Of a stretch of 64,000 nt of DNA, positions 11,091 through 22,632 are shown piece after piece. Made by a program: the position numbers and the translations under genes. The DNA lies in the NCBI GenBank assembly GCA_022606425.2, contig JAHDVF020001466.1:1035501-1099500 (forward strand), read 5' to 3'. Within the stretch, counting starts at the first letter, position 1. Every line of letters starts with the position of its first letter. The stretch is from Lepidostoma basale (Eukaryota; Arthropoda; Insecta; Trichoptera; Lepidostomatidae). The notes under the pieces were generated by a model. That model ran no database searches. It was not told the DNA's origin and saw only the letters and a program-made list of their open reading frames with translations.

Positions 11091-11360
11091 ATATCGCACC
11101 GTGAGTGTAAAACCGAAACAAGTGCAAATATACAGTTTGGAGATATGGGAGTTTAAAGACTTCATATTGCTTGGAAAAACTGTTTTTTTTTTAAATAAAC
11201 CAATGATTTTCAGTTTAAAGTAATATACCTTTAAATCGAAAATCGTTGGTTTATTAAAAAAAAACAGTTTTTCCAAGCAATATGAAGTCTTTAAACTCCT
11301 ATATCACCAAACTGTAGGTATATTTGCACTTGTTTCGGTTTTACACTCACGGTGCGATAT
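11091..11360. mobile_element. Palindromic MITE-like element M3
   Basis: About 115-bp arms are near-perfect inverted repeats starting atatcgcaccgtgagtgtaa on the left and ending in the reverse complement. The short centre lies around 11210-11240. The element is therefore almost entirely terminal inverted repeat, typical of fold-back MITEs. I see only this copy and no clear target duplication. The minus-strand open frame through it (11019-11276) is not a gene. Confidence 0.7.
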
Positions 11361-11399
11361 GAAAGTCTCATCGTTCCAAAAGTATGAGTATGTTCTGAT

Positions 11400-12180
11400 G
11401 ACAAGATTTTTATAAAATAGATTCTCTTATGCATAAACATAATTCTGAGCGACAAAAGCAGACAGGTAGATTTGGTACAATATAAATATTTGGAAGTCTA
11501 TTTTCTCGAGTCCATAACGAGAGACGGAGAATAAATTGAAGAGGAGAACGGTATGCGGAGTGAACGAGACAAAGTGTGTATTATCGCGACATCTCCGCCG
11601 CCCACCATATCTCACACGCAATATATCAACGGAATTTGAATGAGAAACGAAAAAAAACTACACATTTTTAAATTTGGAAGACCACACGAACAAGGAGAAA
11701 AGGGAACAAAAAATGAAGGAAGGGTAGAGCGTGATATCTTTTTGAAAAGAAGTAGGTTTCTACTATGAAACGTAAAACTTTTTATACGAAATATTTTGAT
11801 GTTCACATATCTGTTAGATCTTTTATATTTATATTTTTGATATAACTCTAACAATGAAAATGTATAAAAGAATAAAATTATTTTTTGAAGCGTACATTAC
11901 CGAAAGATCACACTTGAGTTGAAGACAAAATAATCAGAAATATTTTATTTTTACTTCCAATGATTTTTTAAAATTCAACATTAGAGAAATTTAAGTCATA
12001 ATTGAAAGTCATAGTCAATACGATATCTATTTGAAAAAAATGTATATTTAAAAGTCGAAAACAAAGTACCTAATCACAACGGTAATGGTGACGCCATAAT
12101 TACACCGTTTAGTGAAATTTTAAATGTTAGTTTTCTATACCGAACATGGTAAAATGAAGTCACTTGTCATGCTCGTTTTA
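11400..12180. other. No gene recognised
   Basis: Two minus-strand frames (11427-11621 and 11612-11854) are open, but their products resemble nothing known. A slightly GC-richer stretch at 11515-11630 contains ctccgccgcccacc. The remainder is A+T-rich. Confidence 0.4.
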
Positions 12181-12195
12181 TAAATAGTAAAAAAT

Positions 12196-12985
12196 ACTAA
12201 CTAACCATTACGACATTTCCAGGGGTAGGCAGAGAGAATGGATCGCCACAATGCTCTGTCCTGGCATACCTCTCGGACTTCCTCTACATTCATACATCGT
12301 ACCATGCACGCACGTTGATTATTCCGACTTCGTTTTATTATTATTTAAAAATCCATGGCCACCTTTTAGTAATTGATTCATTTGATCATGCCATGTTTTC
12401 CTTGGTCGTCCTCGGCTTTTTTTTCCACTCACGCTGCTTGTGTACAACTTTTTAACCATTCTACTCTCATCCATTCGTTCAATATATCAAAAGCATCTCA
12501 GGGATCCTTTTTTAATTTTATCCATGATGCAGTCATCTGCCTTATATTTTTCTCTTATTCCATCGTTCGGTATCCTATCATACAACGTTATTCCGCACAT
12601 TCTTCTTAGTGACCTCATTTCTACGGCATTTATCCTACTTTCATCCTTCTTCTGCCAACTCCAAGCTTCACTTCCATACATAAGGGTTGGTACTAGAACT
12701 CCATTGAGCACTGCTATCTTTGTTTCAGTCGATATATTTCTATTTGTGGTAATGACTTTGAGTGCACCATTTATTTTGTTTCCAGCTCCAACCCTTCTTC
12801 CGATATCTTTCTCCATTTTTCCATCTCTTGTAAACATGATTCCCAGGTAGACGAATTCGGTATCTTGCTCTAATTTCTCACCGTTCGCACTTATATCAAA
12901 ATCTGTCATACATTCTTCCTTTTCAAATACCATAACTTTGACTCGTTCGGTTCATCACCAGGTCACACTTATAGCATACACTGAA
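12196..12985 (-). mobile_element. LINE-A, one of the longest copies in the window
   Basis: The minus strand encodes 148 open codons (12933-12487) of the RT C-terminal region: DFDISANGEKLEQDTEFVYL, LGIMFTRDGKMEKDIGRRV, NRNISTETKIAVLNGVL, VPTLMYGSEAWSWQKKDESR, NAVEMRSLRRMCG and KKGSLRCF. The frame then breaks; the 3' part (12196-12330) has the usual tail and CQDRTLWRS-like end. The stretch 12331-12375 is unlike other copies and may be an indel. The plus-strand frames here are antisense shadows. Confidence 0.85.
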
Positions 12986-13007
12986 AGTGGAATAAACCGT
13001 TTTTTAC

Positions 13008-13480
13008 TTATGTTAATACATTATGGCTTCTATGGTTTATGCGGAGATTTCTGAAATTGAACAAGTTACAATGGTTGACGATTCGAATTCTAACCTTTAT
13101 TCGTGGCAAACAAATCAAAGAGATAAGATCTTGAACAAATTTGAATTCGCTATTTATCATCCGCCCTTTTCCTAAGCTTGTTGAAAAAATCACCGGACAT
13201 TGAAATGATAAATTTGAAATCGTAAATCTTTTCGTGAAATTGGTATAAACAAAATAGGTAAAATTAGACTGATTTTAATTTAGAATAAAGGGATATTTTG
13301 AGTTCATATTTAGGCAAATATAACACTGCTTTTTGTAAATAAATCAAAATCATTTTACAAATGTAAGATTCAATTTATATTTAAGCAGAGCAATTATCTC
13401 GAGTATAAATTGTTTTAATAAACAAAAATGATTTTCATTTATTTAATAGGCATCTCTTGCGCACATTTCGATCGTCTAAT
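13008..13480. other. No gene recognised
   Basis: A+T-rich; a 61-codon minus frame (13008-13193) has no recognisable similarity. Confidence 0.4.
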
Positions 13481-13638
13481 AAATCTAAAACAAATGATTT
13501 AAAATACAATGACATAAAATAAAATAAAATACCATAACAAATAATTTTCTTTTTATGGTGCACATGCCACTTGCACGATCCGGAAAAATCAATATTTTTG
13601 TGTGATTTTGGGTAACAACGTGTGATTTCTCCTTCTCG

Positions 13639-13679
13639 ACCGACGTTTCGGAGATCTTTGCAGTCTCCATCTTCAGGGT
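13639..13679 (-). ncRNA. Hammerhead ribozyme-like core (P2, left arm)
   Basis: Read on the minus strand: stem I ACC, CTGAAGA (13670-13676), one-base linker, stem II GGAGA...TCTCC with an 11-base loop, GAAA (13646-13649), then CGTC and stem I GGT. All invariant core residues (CUGANGA, GAAA, NUH as GUC) are present. Stem III would be only ACGU, which is self-complementary, as in dimerising type I hammerheads. Predicted cleavage is after the C of GUC. Not folded computationally. Confidence 0.65.
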
Positions 13680-13750
13680 AATGTGATGGTGGTAAAAAGT
13701 GTGGGATGAGTTGTGTCTGCTAAGGTACAAAACAGAAGTAAATTTGCATT

Positions 13751-13791
13751 ACCCTGAAGATGGAGACTGCAACGATCTCCGAAACGTCGGT
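13751..13791 (+). ncRNA. Hammerhead ribozyme-like core (P2, right arm)
   Basis: Plus strand: ACC (13751-13753), CTGAAGA (13754-13760), GGAGA (13762-13766) pairing with TCTCC (13776-13780), GAAA (13781-13784), CGTC (13785-13788), GGT (13789-13791). It retains the same motif as the left arm with one change in the stem II loop. Two intact cores in opposite orientation make this the cleanest P2 locus. Confidence 0.65.
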
Positions 13792-14099
13792 CGAGAAGGA
13801 GAAATCACACTTTGTTACCCAAAATCACACAAAACAATATTGCTGCCAATCGTGAAAATCTATGAATATAATATTAACGTAGCCAAAATATATATTTACT
13901 CGACTTATGATTGTAGTTCGGCACTCAAAGTGTTAAATAAATCCCCCCACATTCAGTGACGTCATTTTGGGTACAACTAAAAATCTTCTGGCGTACAGCC
14001 CAATATTTTACAGGCCTTAGACATTCATCTTACCTTGTCAAGTGAACAAAAAAAAGTAAAAAGAAATCTCGGGTTTAACACAATGAAATATAAGGTGAT

Positions 14100-15125
14100 T
14101 GTACATAAGTGGTCTTGTACTTTTATCTCCCTCTAACGCTGAGGAAATAATTCAGGTAATAAATACGGCCGTCTCTGTCTAGTTACCGCCCCGCCACCGT
14201 AACTTATACCTGGATGTAATCAATTCTCGTTAGCACCAAACACGTCCTTGATATAATGTTTAATTTGATTTTAAATATGCATCACCTTTCAGCTATTCAT
14301 AGAGTGAACTCCCCTTTGGTTGCTTCGGCGTTTTGCTAAATTAAGCCATAAATTCGCTGCAAAGCTGCCGCGAGAATCGTTATCATTCACGCATCAGATT
14401 GCAAGGAAATTGCTAAACAAGAAAACTGGTAGTCTCAAACCGACTTCGATTATAATATTACAATTTATGACACTATTATACGAGTATATTATCAATCACA
14501 AATATTTAATTAAGTACTTACCTACTTACCTGTTCGTTTAGCATGTTGTTTAAAAATCGTGTGTTGAATCTGATTAAAAAATCTTACCTGTAACAAAAAG
14601 GAAAAAATATATATCAGTATAAGTATTCATTATCACAATAAATGTTTCAATTTGAATATAGAATAGAAAAATGTAAGCTTGTGTAGTATGTATCGCGGAA
14701 TAAAATTATTTCAACGCATTTTATTTATGTTTGAGTACTATGAACCCAGAAGGTTGCTAACTGGGAAATTATCATTCTACTCGGCCATTCAAAAAGGCTT
14801 TGCGGGTTATTCGATTTTTATCTCGGCTCTGAACCATTTATAGCGCACTAAAAAGCTTTTGGTAACGACCGCTAGATGCCTCTAGATGAAAAGTTTTCCA
14901 TTAGCTCCATTCAAAATACCCGACATCTGTTGACCCTTTTCAGTACCAAGGGTGAAAGCTGTGCGAGGGGGATGACGACAGGGCGGTAAAAAGAGAGGGA
15001 AACAAACGAGGCTTGAAGTGTTTTTAGAATTTAGTGTATCATTATGAAGCATTTGATTTGTAGAGTAGTGAGCGGGTCGAGTGATGTTTTTTGAACGACC
15101 CTTAGTTCAAAACGTATGGTGGTAG
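14100..15125. other. Low-copy, GC-richer segments (candidate conserved non-coding DNA)
   Basis: Stretches at about 14155-14240, 14290-14410 and 14740-15010 have mixed composition (gccccgccaccgtaac, gctgccgcgagaatcg, gtgcgagggggatgacgac) and match no repeat seen here. A 73-codon plus frame (14320-14541) is not recognisable. The unique sequence may be constrained, but nothing in it proves function. Confidence 0.25.
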
Positions 15126-16034
15126 TTTTGAATGAACCTTTCGCATGGATTCATCATTTAATATTTTAGAATAATCGTCGAATTTTTTTCAGCAATACAT
15201 ACAACATTTCAACCGTTCATAAATAAATTTTTACATTACTCATTAAAGTAATGTATAAAATCACTAAGTATATCATATTATTTAAAAGAATTATAATAAA
15301 ATATAATTATATATTATATCAATGTATTCTATAACAAACATAATATATTTGAATTTATAAGTTTCTGAACGAAACATGCTTACCAAAATGAATAAAGATT
15401 ATTAATTTAATTAAATGCCTTTTTTTATTTTACATAATCATTATATTAAGCCGTTAATCATTAGCGAGTGGGTGCTAATAAAAAAATATCTCACCGTGTG
15501 CTCCGTGTGGACACGCCTTTATGTAGTTTCAAATTTTGGAACATGCTTTAATGCTGATCCACATTAATTATACATAAGTAGGTGCTGATTATCTTTATTT
15601 ACTCATTGTTTTATTCATCGTTTATGAGGCCTAATTCGAATATAACTTATTCTATAAAAAAAACATGTTTTGTGACAACCCTGTATTTTTGTTAACCTTA
15701 AAATTTCGGATTAAAAAATAATTGTCTCCCTTCTCATCCTATTATTTCGTAACCCTGGTTTAATTAGGGTTTTCACATCAAAAATATATATTATAATGGT
15801 TAATTGAACTGATTGTATCCATATTATTGATAATTAGCGGAATACAAATAACATGTTCTGTTCGATAATATCTTATATGCTTATATAAAATTATAATTTG
15901 AATTTTACTAACCACTTATAAGGTAAATTTACGGAAAATTTTTCCTAGACAAAGTAACGATTTTTAATTTTTACATATTAAAATACTGCTCAATGAAAGA
16001 TTGTGCGAATATTGTTTTAAATACATTTTTTTTT

Positions 16035-16240
16035 AAATAAAACGCTGTTTTTGCACTTGAGTACAATTTTCTCGACACGTTTCGAAGGCTTTACACCTTC
16101 ATCATCGGAAGATATAAACTTCCTGCCTTCGAAACATGTCGAGAAAAATAAACTCAAAAGTGAAAAAAATAGTGTTTTTATTCATAAAAATTCATCATTA
16201 TGGAATTCCATAATGTTAACGCCTTAAGTTTATAAAAAAT
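16035..16240. repeat. Fold-back repeat P3 with degraded hammerhead cores
   Basis: The left arm read on the minus strand has CCGATGA (16102-16108, one change from CTGATGA), GAAGG...CCTTC stem II, GAAA and CGTGTCGAG. The right arm on the plus strand keeps CCTTCGAAACATGTCGAGAA (starting 16125) but lacks the 5' half. Both arms continue into the P3 block aaataaactcaaaagtg; the terminal atggaattccataatgttaa follows on the right. Confidence 0.6.
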
Positions 16241-16599
16241 AAAAATACATTTTTAAATATTATCAATAAATGTCTATTTACTGTAGAGAAATTTTCGATA
16301 GTTATAAATATTGCATTCAAAATAAATTATTACTTACGCGAAATTTTAATTAAATTCATGTAAAACAATAAGTATGGAGTTAAAAAAGGTCGGTGGGAAC
16401 ATATTATTCATTTTTTGTTTCCTAATTGATTATAATTAATCGAGCTTAAATGCAACGAAATTTCTGTCCATGAAAAATATTTATAAAAAAAAGTAAGAAA
16501 GTTTTTGGGCAAAGAGTGAAAAGTGACCTAATAACTTTAAGTTTGTTACGTTAATGAAAAGTGATTTTAATATCCTTTTGAAGATTAGATTAAATTCAT

Positions 16600-16950
16600 T
16601 ACACACACTTTCTGATACTTTGCATAATCCGGATGGGAGCGAACGAGAGATTAGATGTGTGCGAGCGAGAGGCAGGGGGATCCAGTTTTTTGAATACATT
16701 AATATATTTTTGTTGGGGAATTCGGGGTCCGTTTATGATGTATGTCCCGACGGGTCGGCGGGGGGTGTGGAGTGTGGGGGAGGGGGAGTGATATGACTGG
16801 GTGGTCCGCCCCCTCATTAGAACACCGCTTCGGGAAAGATCGGAAAGCGCCGAAAGCCGGCGAAGATTCGCGCCTAATTCGTGATTAATCTTTGGAACAA
16901 TGCAGCTCGAAGTTCAATTAATCTTTAGTCGATGCTTTGTTAGTACCTAC
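16600..16950. other. GC-rich low-copy segment
   Basis: Includes cgggtcggcggggggtgtgg and cgccgaaagccggcgaagat. Short frames on both strands (80 and 72 codons) span it but have low-complexity Gly/Arg-rich products, so they are probably not genes. No repeat match in the window. Confidence 0.25.
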
Positions 16951-17554
16951 ACATTTCTTTAGCAAAGAAAAAAAAATTCTCATCACCCGAACTAACAACC
17001 GCATACCTCGCTATTTAGGTAAATTACTTTAATGGTTTCTTTTATTCAGCACAAAAAGGTATGATAAGAGGATTATTTACAAAATAATTCAAACATTTTT
17101 ATTTTATTAAAAAGAAAATAATGTTAACTGCATATTGCAAAAAATATATTTTAATATTCTTGATTCTTTCGACTATCGATTCAACTTAATAATTCTGACT
17201 AATTTTTAAATATATCCAATTTTGATGAAGAAACTCCAAAAATATCGTATAATTTTTTATTCACTTTTTCATTGTTATTTTCACACCATGAGGTGAGTTA
17301 TTCACGAAAACAACGCTATACAAATTTGCCTTATAATTAAAATTATTAAAAAAAATTGTCTCATTTACTCACTCTGTATTTCTATTTGGTATAATTAATT
17401 GCGAGCTTAAAAAGCTAATTGTTTATAAATAAGTAAAAATGCTTTATTTAGGGCTCCTGAATTGTTACTACCCCGCTTATACAGTTTAGTGTGTATCTGT
17501 CAGAATATATTTTCAACTTATCCCACTTGTATTTGATAACTTTTCAGTTGTATG

Positions 17555-17725
17555 CAAATTACGAGTTATCACGGGAGCTGTCAACCGACCGCGGTCCACC
17601 ATCCAGTCCGATGCCCATTCCCCGTGTAAAGTGACAGTTCGCCGGCGGGACTGTCGCCGCTAGACATTTGACAGCCCGATTGGACCACGTGATCGTCCCA
17701 CGTGATGCATTAATGCAACACAAGA
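17555..17725. other. GC-rich low-copy segment
   Basis: Contains ggagctgtcaaccgaccgcg, cgccggcgggactgtcgccg and two cacgtgat motifs (17687 and 17699 area; CACGTG E-box cores). Flanked by plain A+T-rich DNA. A candidate enhancer or conserved element by composition and motif content only. Confidence 0.3.
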
Positions 17726-18654
17726 TTATTACTTAATTTCCTAAGTTTCCCAGTTTTTAAATATGCGGTTTTCATAAATAAAAAAATAAAAAACCTTTTT
17801 TCTTTACTCAAAATCGCTTATTTTAATATGATTTTAAGGAGTATAATTGAGGTAAAATATAATTTATCTATTTTCTATGGTCTTTTAAAATTCCTTTAAA
17901 GTACCTACCTATTGACCGGCACAAATTTCGTGTTTTACGAAATGTAATCTAACAATGTAATGTACCTATATTATTTTTATTGAAATCGAAGTTTTCTAAA
18001 CATGCCTCGCATTCTGGTCAATGCGTTTGAAATTTTGAAAATCGAAAACGATGTATTTTTTAATTTTCAAATATAGTATTTCATTTGTTTAAAAGTTATT
18101 ACATATTTCGACAAAACAGTTTAAGAGATTTTCGTTCATTAACAGATCCTTTATACTATCTGTCGTTAATTGTTCCCTTAAAACAACACGGACTATACAG
18201 ACTGAGGTTTAAAAACTCCCGATGCAGTGCCGTTGGAACAGACGCATTTAAGAATCGAATGTAGTATACCAGTATCGGATATGGAGCAGAGAAATGCCGA
18301 TTTTATAAATGCAGTGTCAGACGAACCCATAACAATGTAACATTTTTTACCTTTTTTAATTGTTTTTTTTTTTATAAAAGAAATTCGATATATCCAAATA
18401 TACAGTATAAAAAAACATTGTTCGGAAACTTTGAATCAATGTTTCCGCTGTGAAATTTTAAAACATGTGATAAATGATGGATTTGTTGTATATTTAAAGT
18501 TTTGAACAAAAAATCAATGTTTTCTCATTTTAATAATAATTTTGTTGTTTAGTATTTTTCAACCTTATAATTGGTATTTATTTATTTTATTTGTATTTAA
18601 AAAAAAACACGGTAGGAAGAAAATAAATTATAAAGTTAATGTGAACACTGTTTT

Positions 18655-19015
18655 TTTTTTCACCTTTAAGTATATATGAAAAAACAGTGTTTTGAATAGT
18701 AAAAATTGAAAATCAGAAAAAAACACTGCATTCAAGCCAAGGTTTATTAAAAAAAAAGGATGTAAAAAAACATTATGTATAGATTCCCAGAATAAAGTCA
18801 CGGTAAATATTTAGTATATTATGGTGTTTACTTTTTTAATATTAGTTATACAAAAACACATAATTACATTTTAAAATATTAAAATACTGTGTTATCTGAT
18901 TTTGAGTTTATTTTTCTCGACATGTTTCGAAGGTTTTATACATTCATCAATAGGAGAACGATATAAATTTAAACATGCCGCGAAGAATAAGCTCAAAAGT
19001 ATTAGATAATATTTT
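18655..19015. repeat. P3-related fold-back, degraded
   Basis: The minus strand at 18905-18960 reads TCCTATTGATGAATG, ACCTTCGAAACATGTCGAG and the P3 aaataaactc block. The core has an insertion and a broken stem II. A partial right copy (atgccgcgaagaataagctc) lies at about 18975-18995. Other P3-like tail pieces are scattered upstream. Confidence 0.45.
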
Positions 19016-19359
19016 TTCAATATTTATTTTCGTTTATGTTTTGTAGTTTTTCAACTTGGGCGATGTTGGGCCCCACGCCGGCCCTCAGATAAAGGTACCT
19101 ACATATGCAAGCTTAGTCACGCTGTCAATTTTCAAATGCCAATTCATTTATTTATTTCCTCGCATCGTTTTATTTACGAGCGGCCGAATAAGATGCTCAT
19201 AAACTATATTCACAAAAAATAAATCTCCGAGCTTCATGAGACTGTTGTGTGCAATACGATTAAGCCTATAGCCTAGAATCAGAAGTGGGATAAACGAAAC
19301 CTCTTCAACGACCTCTGATTTTAATCAATAGGAATACTGTTTGACAAATAAAATAAAAT

Positions 19360-19556
19360 ATTTTTGCTTCTTCTTCTTTCTCTTGGTCTAGGTCATATAA
19401 CCTGTTAGTGAACGGTGACATGTCCTGGGATGAAGACGTCCCTCTGTTCCTTCATCTCTTCGGCGGCCTTCCTGGTAATCTCTTCCAATGGGGTTTTCAA
19501 TTTCAGCAATAGTCTCAAGTTTCGTATCCACCATACAGTCTACATGATCCTTTTTA
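19360..19556 (-). mobile_element. Probable LINE 3' end with (AAG)n tail
   Basis: The minus strand encodes a short stretch with RKAAEEMKEQRDVFIPGHV then stop, followed by aagaagaagaagc. The tail and a short coding end suggest a truncated non-LTR element. I cannot place it in a clade. Confidence 0.4.
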
Positions 19557-19605
19557 CTAATTATTATTATTATAATTATTATGATTAATATTTTTATTAT
19601 AATTA

Positions 19606-19654
<49 letters not shown>

Positions 19655-19655
19655 A
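19557..19655. repeat. (TTA)n microsatellite
   Basis: An almost pure ATT/TTA run adjoining the LINE-A copy. Its minus-strand poly-Asn frame is an artefact. It may have grown from the LINE-A tail. Confidence 0.9.
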
Positions 19656-19792
19656 ACAACAACAAACCATCACGCCGTTTCCCCTGCAGGGGTAGGCAGA
19701 GAGAATAGACCGCCACACTACTCTATCCTGACACCTCTCTAGATTCCTCCACATTCATACAGCGAGTTCCGGCTTCTGATATGACCAACCTT
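19656..19792 (-). mobile_element. LINE-A 3' end with (TTG)n/(TTA)n tail
   Basis: Minus-strand coding end includes RCQDRVVWRSILSAYPCRGN. The tail adjoining the coding block is caacaacaacaa instead of ctaactaa, then (TTA)n, so this copy has a different tail repeat unit. Confidence 0.8.
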
Positions 19793-19804
19793 TAAAATTT
19801 GATT

Positions 19805-19985
19805 AATTTGGTTATGATTATTATTTATGATGATTTATATTTTAAGTGCACCATTTTGTAAAATCAATGACTTTCTTATCCTCATACGTAATACTAACGT
19901 AGAGGATATTCCACACCAAAGCACCTGCAACGCTGAAAGCACGATCATAGAGACTTACTTTATTGGCTTTACTTCTAGTCCACTT
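19805..19985 (-). mobile_element. LINE-B1 fragment with hairpin deletion
   Basis: Matches LINE-B1 from the tatgatgatttatattttaa end through gtgcaccattttgtaaaatc. A deletion then removes the right side of the hairpin and joins the coding part (tcctcatacgtaatactaac, gctgaaagcacgatcatag). Confidence 0.75.
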
Positions 19986-20034
19986 CACTATGTTTTCAAC
20001 ACCAGAGAGACCTTATCGTTTAATTTAGGTATAT

Positions 20035-20115
20035 TTTATTAATGCCATAACAAGGCGAAACATGCCCGACTAAATAAATCCAATAAATGCAATAAAGTTC
20101 TATAAAACAGATATT
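20035..20115 (+). repeat. P1 fragment
   Basis: Contains acaaggcgaaacatg and a diverged ataaagttctataaaacaga end. It retains the stem II 3' strand, GAAA and ACATG of the P1 core only. Confidence 0.4.
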
Positions 20116-20179
20116 ATTTATAAAAAAATTTAAATATGTGTTAATACTTTCCTTTTTTTTAAACTGACAACTTACCTAA

Positions 20180-20425
20180 AGTATTTATTATTATTATTCT
20201 GATGACTTGTATTTGAAGTGCGCCGTTTTGTAAAATTAATTACTCCAAGGGCGCACTAGGAAATGACTGACCGAACAGTGCAGTCTTTAGAAGTTTCTTA
20301 AATTTAACGTCACTATCCTCATAATTAATACTAAAATGGAGGCTATTCCAAGCCAACGGACCCGCAACGCTGAAAGCACGATCATAGAAACTTGCTTTAT
20401 TGGCTCTGACTGGAATTATTATGTT
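20180..20425 (-). mobile_element. LINE-B1 3' end and C-terminal codons
   Basis: 3' hairpin gtgcgccgttttgtaaaatt / aagggcgcac intact, then minus-strand codons for the LINE-B1 C-terminus (AGPLAWNSLHFSINYEDSD-like). The tail is (ATT)n at about 20186-20196. Confidence 0.8.
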
Positions 20426-21124
20426 AAAGTATGCGTTCTTTCAGTGCATGTTTTATTAGCACTTGCATACATTATATTTATATTTGTTCCATTATATAAC
20501 GAAAGTAATAGCATGTCAATTACCAAGTAAAATTAAGAATTTCCTGTTCTTATTGTTAAACTAGAAAATGCACACATTTACCTTATAATATCACAGATTG
20601 CACTGACGGAAGCAGCTGCTTTTATTAATATTCTCGCTTTACCCACATTTCAATCCTACGCTCTCGGGCGTCCGTTGAAGGAAGCGAAACCATCCATCCA
20701 TATGTAAGGTAGTGTCTGCCTATTGTGAAGTGTAAAATATAACCACGAGATCAAATTAAGAGCGAACACTCTAAAAACTATTAAATTACACCTCCCACAC
20801 TGTTTCCTAATTATACTTTTAAATCGTGAAAATTGTCAGGTAGGTAATGCCGAGTTTTGGATGCGTTCATCATGATCATAACTCTTTTCTTATTATAGTG
20901 TGATTTAAAACCCCTAACAATATCTATACTATGATATCAAAAAAAAAATAACGTAATAGCGAATTCAGTGAATGCCATGTTTTTAATATAATTTATGAAC
21001 AATTGCACTTATTGAAAATCAACGTTAAAATTAATATTAATATATATTATGTGCTCATAGATTTTCTGCCATATAACGCCATATAATGGAAGACAAAGGT
21101 GTATATAATATATAGCATACTCAA

Positions 21125-21548
21125 GCAAAGACGGCAGTACACAATGGAGTTCTAGTGCCGACCCTTGTGTATGTAAGTGAAGCTTGGAGTTGGCAGAAGG
21201 ATGAAAGTAGGATAAATGCCATAGAAATGAGGCCACTAAGAAGGATGTGCGAAAAACAATATATGATTGAATATCTAATGATGAAGTATGAAAGGAATGT
21301 AAGACGGATGAATGCGTGATAAATAAAATCAAGAAAGGGTCACTAAAATGGTTTGGACATATGGAACGAATGGAGGGAAATAATGGTTAAAAAGATATAT
21401 ACAAGTAGTGTGAATGGAAAAAGAAGTCGAGGAGGGCTAAGGAAGACATGGCATGACCAAATTGTGTGTGACCAAAACAATGTGGCGATCCATCCTCTCT
21501 GCCTACCCCTCCAGGGAAACGGCAGGATGGTTAGTTAGTTAGTTACTT
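21125..21548 (+). mobile_element. LINE-A 3' portion with internal deletions
   Basis: Plus strand encodes VPTLVYVSEAWSWQKDESR, INAIEMRPLRRMCEKQY, KKGSLKWFGHMERME and SVNGKRSRGGLRKTWHDQI. It then jumps directly to the DQNNVAIHPLCLP-frame end and a (GTTA)n tail. The NVGHVRS...NVEEAREVC segment is missing. Confidence 0.85.
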
Positions 21549-21839
21549 TATCTCCATTGAAAATGTAATATATTGCATTGCTATGGCACTATCAAATGTT
21601 CTAGAAATCTAGCCAAAATTAACACAAGCTTAGCATTACAATAAAAAAAAATTAAATACGAACTTATTCATAAATATTAAAATTGTACACCTAGACTGTT
21701 TTTTAGATTTTAAAACTATCGTTATTAAAGAATTCAATAGTATTAAGAACACATTACAATTTTCTTTTCATTGTTGAGAAAATAGGCTTAAAAATGTAAT
21801 ATCAAATATGGATTTGAATTTTTTTCTGTCAGAGACCCA

Positions 21840-22195
21840 ATTATTTGGCATCAACAAAAGGCCTTCTGGAAACTTTTAATTAGCATATCACGTGATTTTT
21901 CTGAGCACGTAAAAATGCATGCAAACTTTTTTGTCTAAATGCAGAATTTTTCTTTCGGGAAGTTTGCCATTTGGATTGGGTAAGTCTCTGGTGTTTGATG
22001 GGACGGGAACAGGTTTGCCTGGATTTACGGCGTTCCTGATTCGACTGGAATAAACCACTCATGGACGCATGCCTTGTAATTTTGATTAACGCCACATTCC
22101 CGGAGCGCTGTCGACGCTTTCTATGCGAAGGAAGAATGTATACACTCCATTGTTGGTGTAGATTGCCACTGCTTTGTCTTGTAAATTTAAAAATA
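21840..22195. other. Low-copy segment, candidate conserved non-coding DNA
   Basis: Mixed-composition sequence with tatcacgtgatttttctgag, gtttgatgggacgggaacag and ttcccggagcgctgtcgacg. A 118-codon minus frame (21880-22236) covers it but starts inside a P1 repeat, is Arg/Gln/Ser-rich and matches no family I know. Either non-coding conserved DNA or, less likely, an unrecognised exon. Confidence 0.3.
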
Positions 22196-22325
22196 TATGT
22201 ATTTATTGTTTCTTGAACAATAATGTAAAACTCCATATTAAATAATAAATACGAATGAAAATGTCTGTTTTCTAGTAATTTTATTATATTTTATGTGAAA
22301 AGCATTATCAAATGTTTTCATCATT
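22195..22325 (-). repeat. P1 fragment
   Basis: Contains tttcttgaacaataatgtaa, aatacgaatgaaaatgtctg and ttctagtaattttattatat blocks and ends agcattatcaaatg. The GAAA/ACATGT part has been deleted. Confidence 0.6.
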
Positions 22326-22429
22326 CAAATAAACATTTATAATTTAATATTTTTTTATTACTTTAAATTGCGTTTTAATGATAAGTGTTTAAAAAATCTT
22401 GATTATATTATCTAAGCTCGAATAATCAT

Positions 22430-22632
22430 TGGCGTGTCGGTAGACTGGTACTTCATAAACGGACCAGATGGATGGTGAAGTAGAGACTTACTGAAGAAAG
22501 GAGAAGTAGAAGAGACTTAAAAAATGCTGGTGCCTGGATGTGCAGAGTATAAGAGTTTTTGTAGAAGTATGGAGGAGGCCTATATCCATCAGTGGACGAC
22601 ACTGACTGTAAATAAAGTAAGTAAGATTTAAA
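22430..22632 (+). mobile_element. LINE 3' end with (GTAA)n tail
   Basis: Plus-strand remnants encode VYKRMEEAYIHQW-like residues after frame correction (aagtatggaggaggcctata tccatcagtgg), stop at tgtaaataa, tail aaagtaagtaag. The arrangement resembles LINE-D at 57.1 kb but the copy is strongly decayed. Confidence 0.5.

Larger units (their letters stand above)
13560..13860. repeat. Fold-back repeat P2 with two hammerhead cores
   Basis: Inverted arms of ~90 bp separated by ~70 bp. Each arm carries the same core and the block gagaaggagaaatcacac. Downstream of the core the right arm continues tgttacccaaaatcacacaa; the left arm has its reverse complement. The layout matches Penelope-like pseudo-LTRs in inverted orientation or a retrozyme-like repeat. 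The overlapping 81- and 86-codon frames are by-products. Confidence 0.65.

Noticed and set aside
12440..12850. 136-codon plus-strand frame
   Set aside because: Antisense of the best LINE-A coding block (minus, SEAWSWQKKDESR).
19557..19754. Poly-Asn open frame
   Set aside because: It is translation of a (TTA)n microsatellite running into a LINE-A end.
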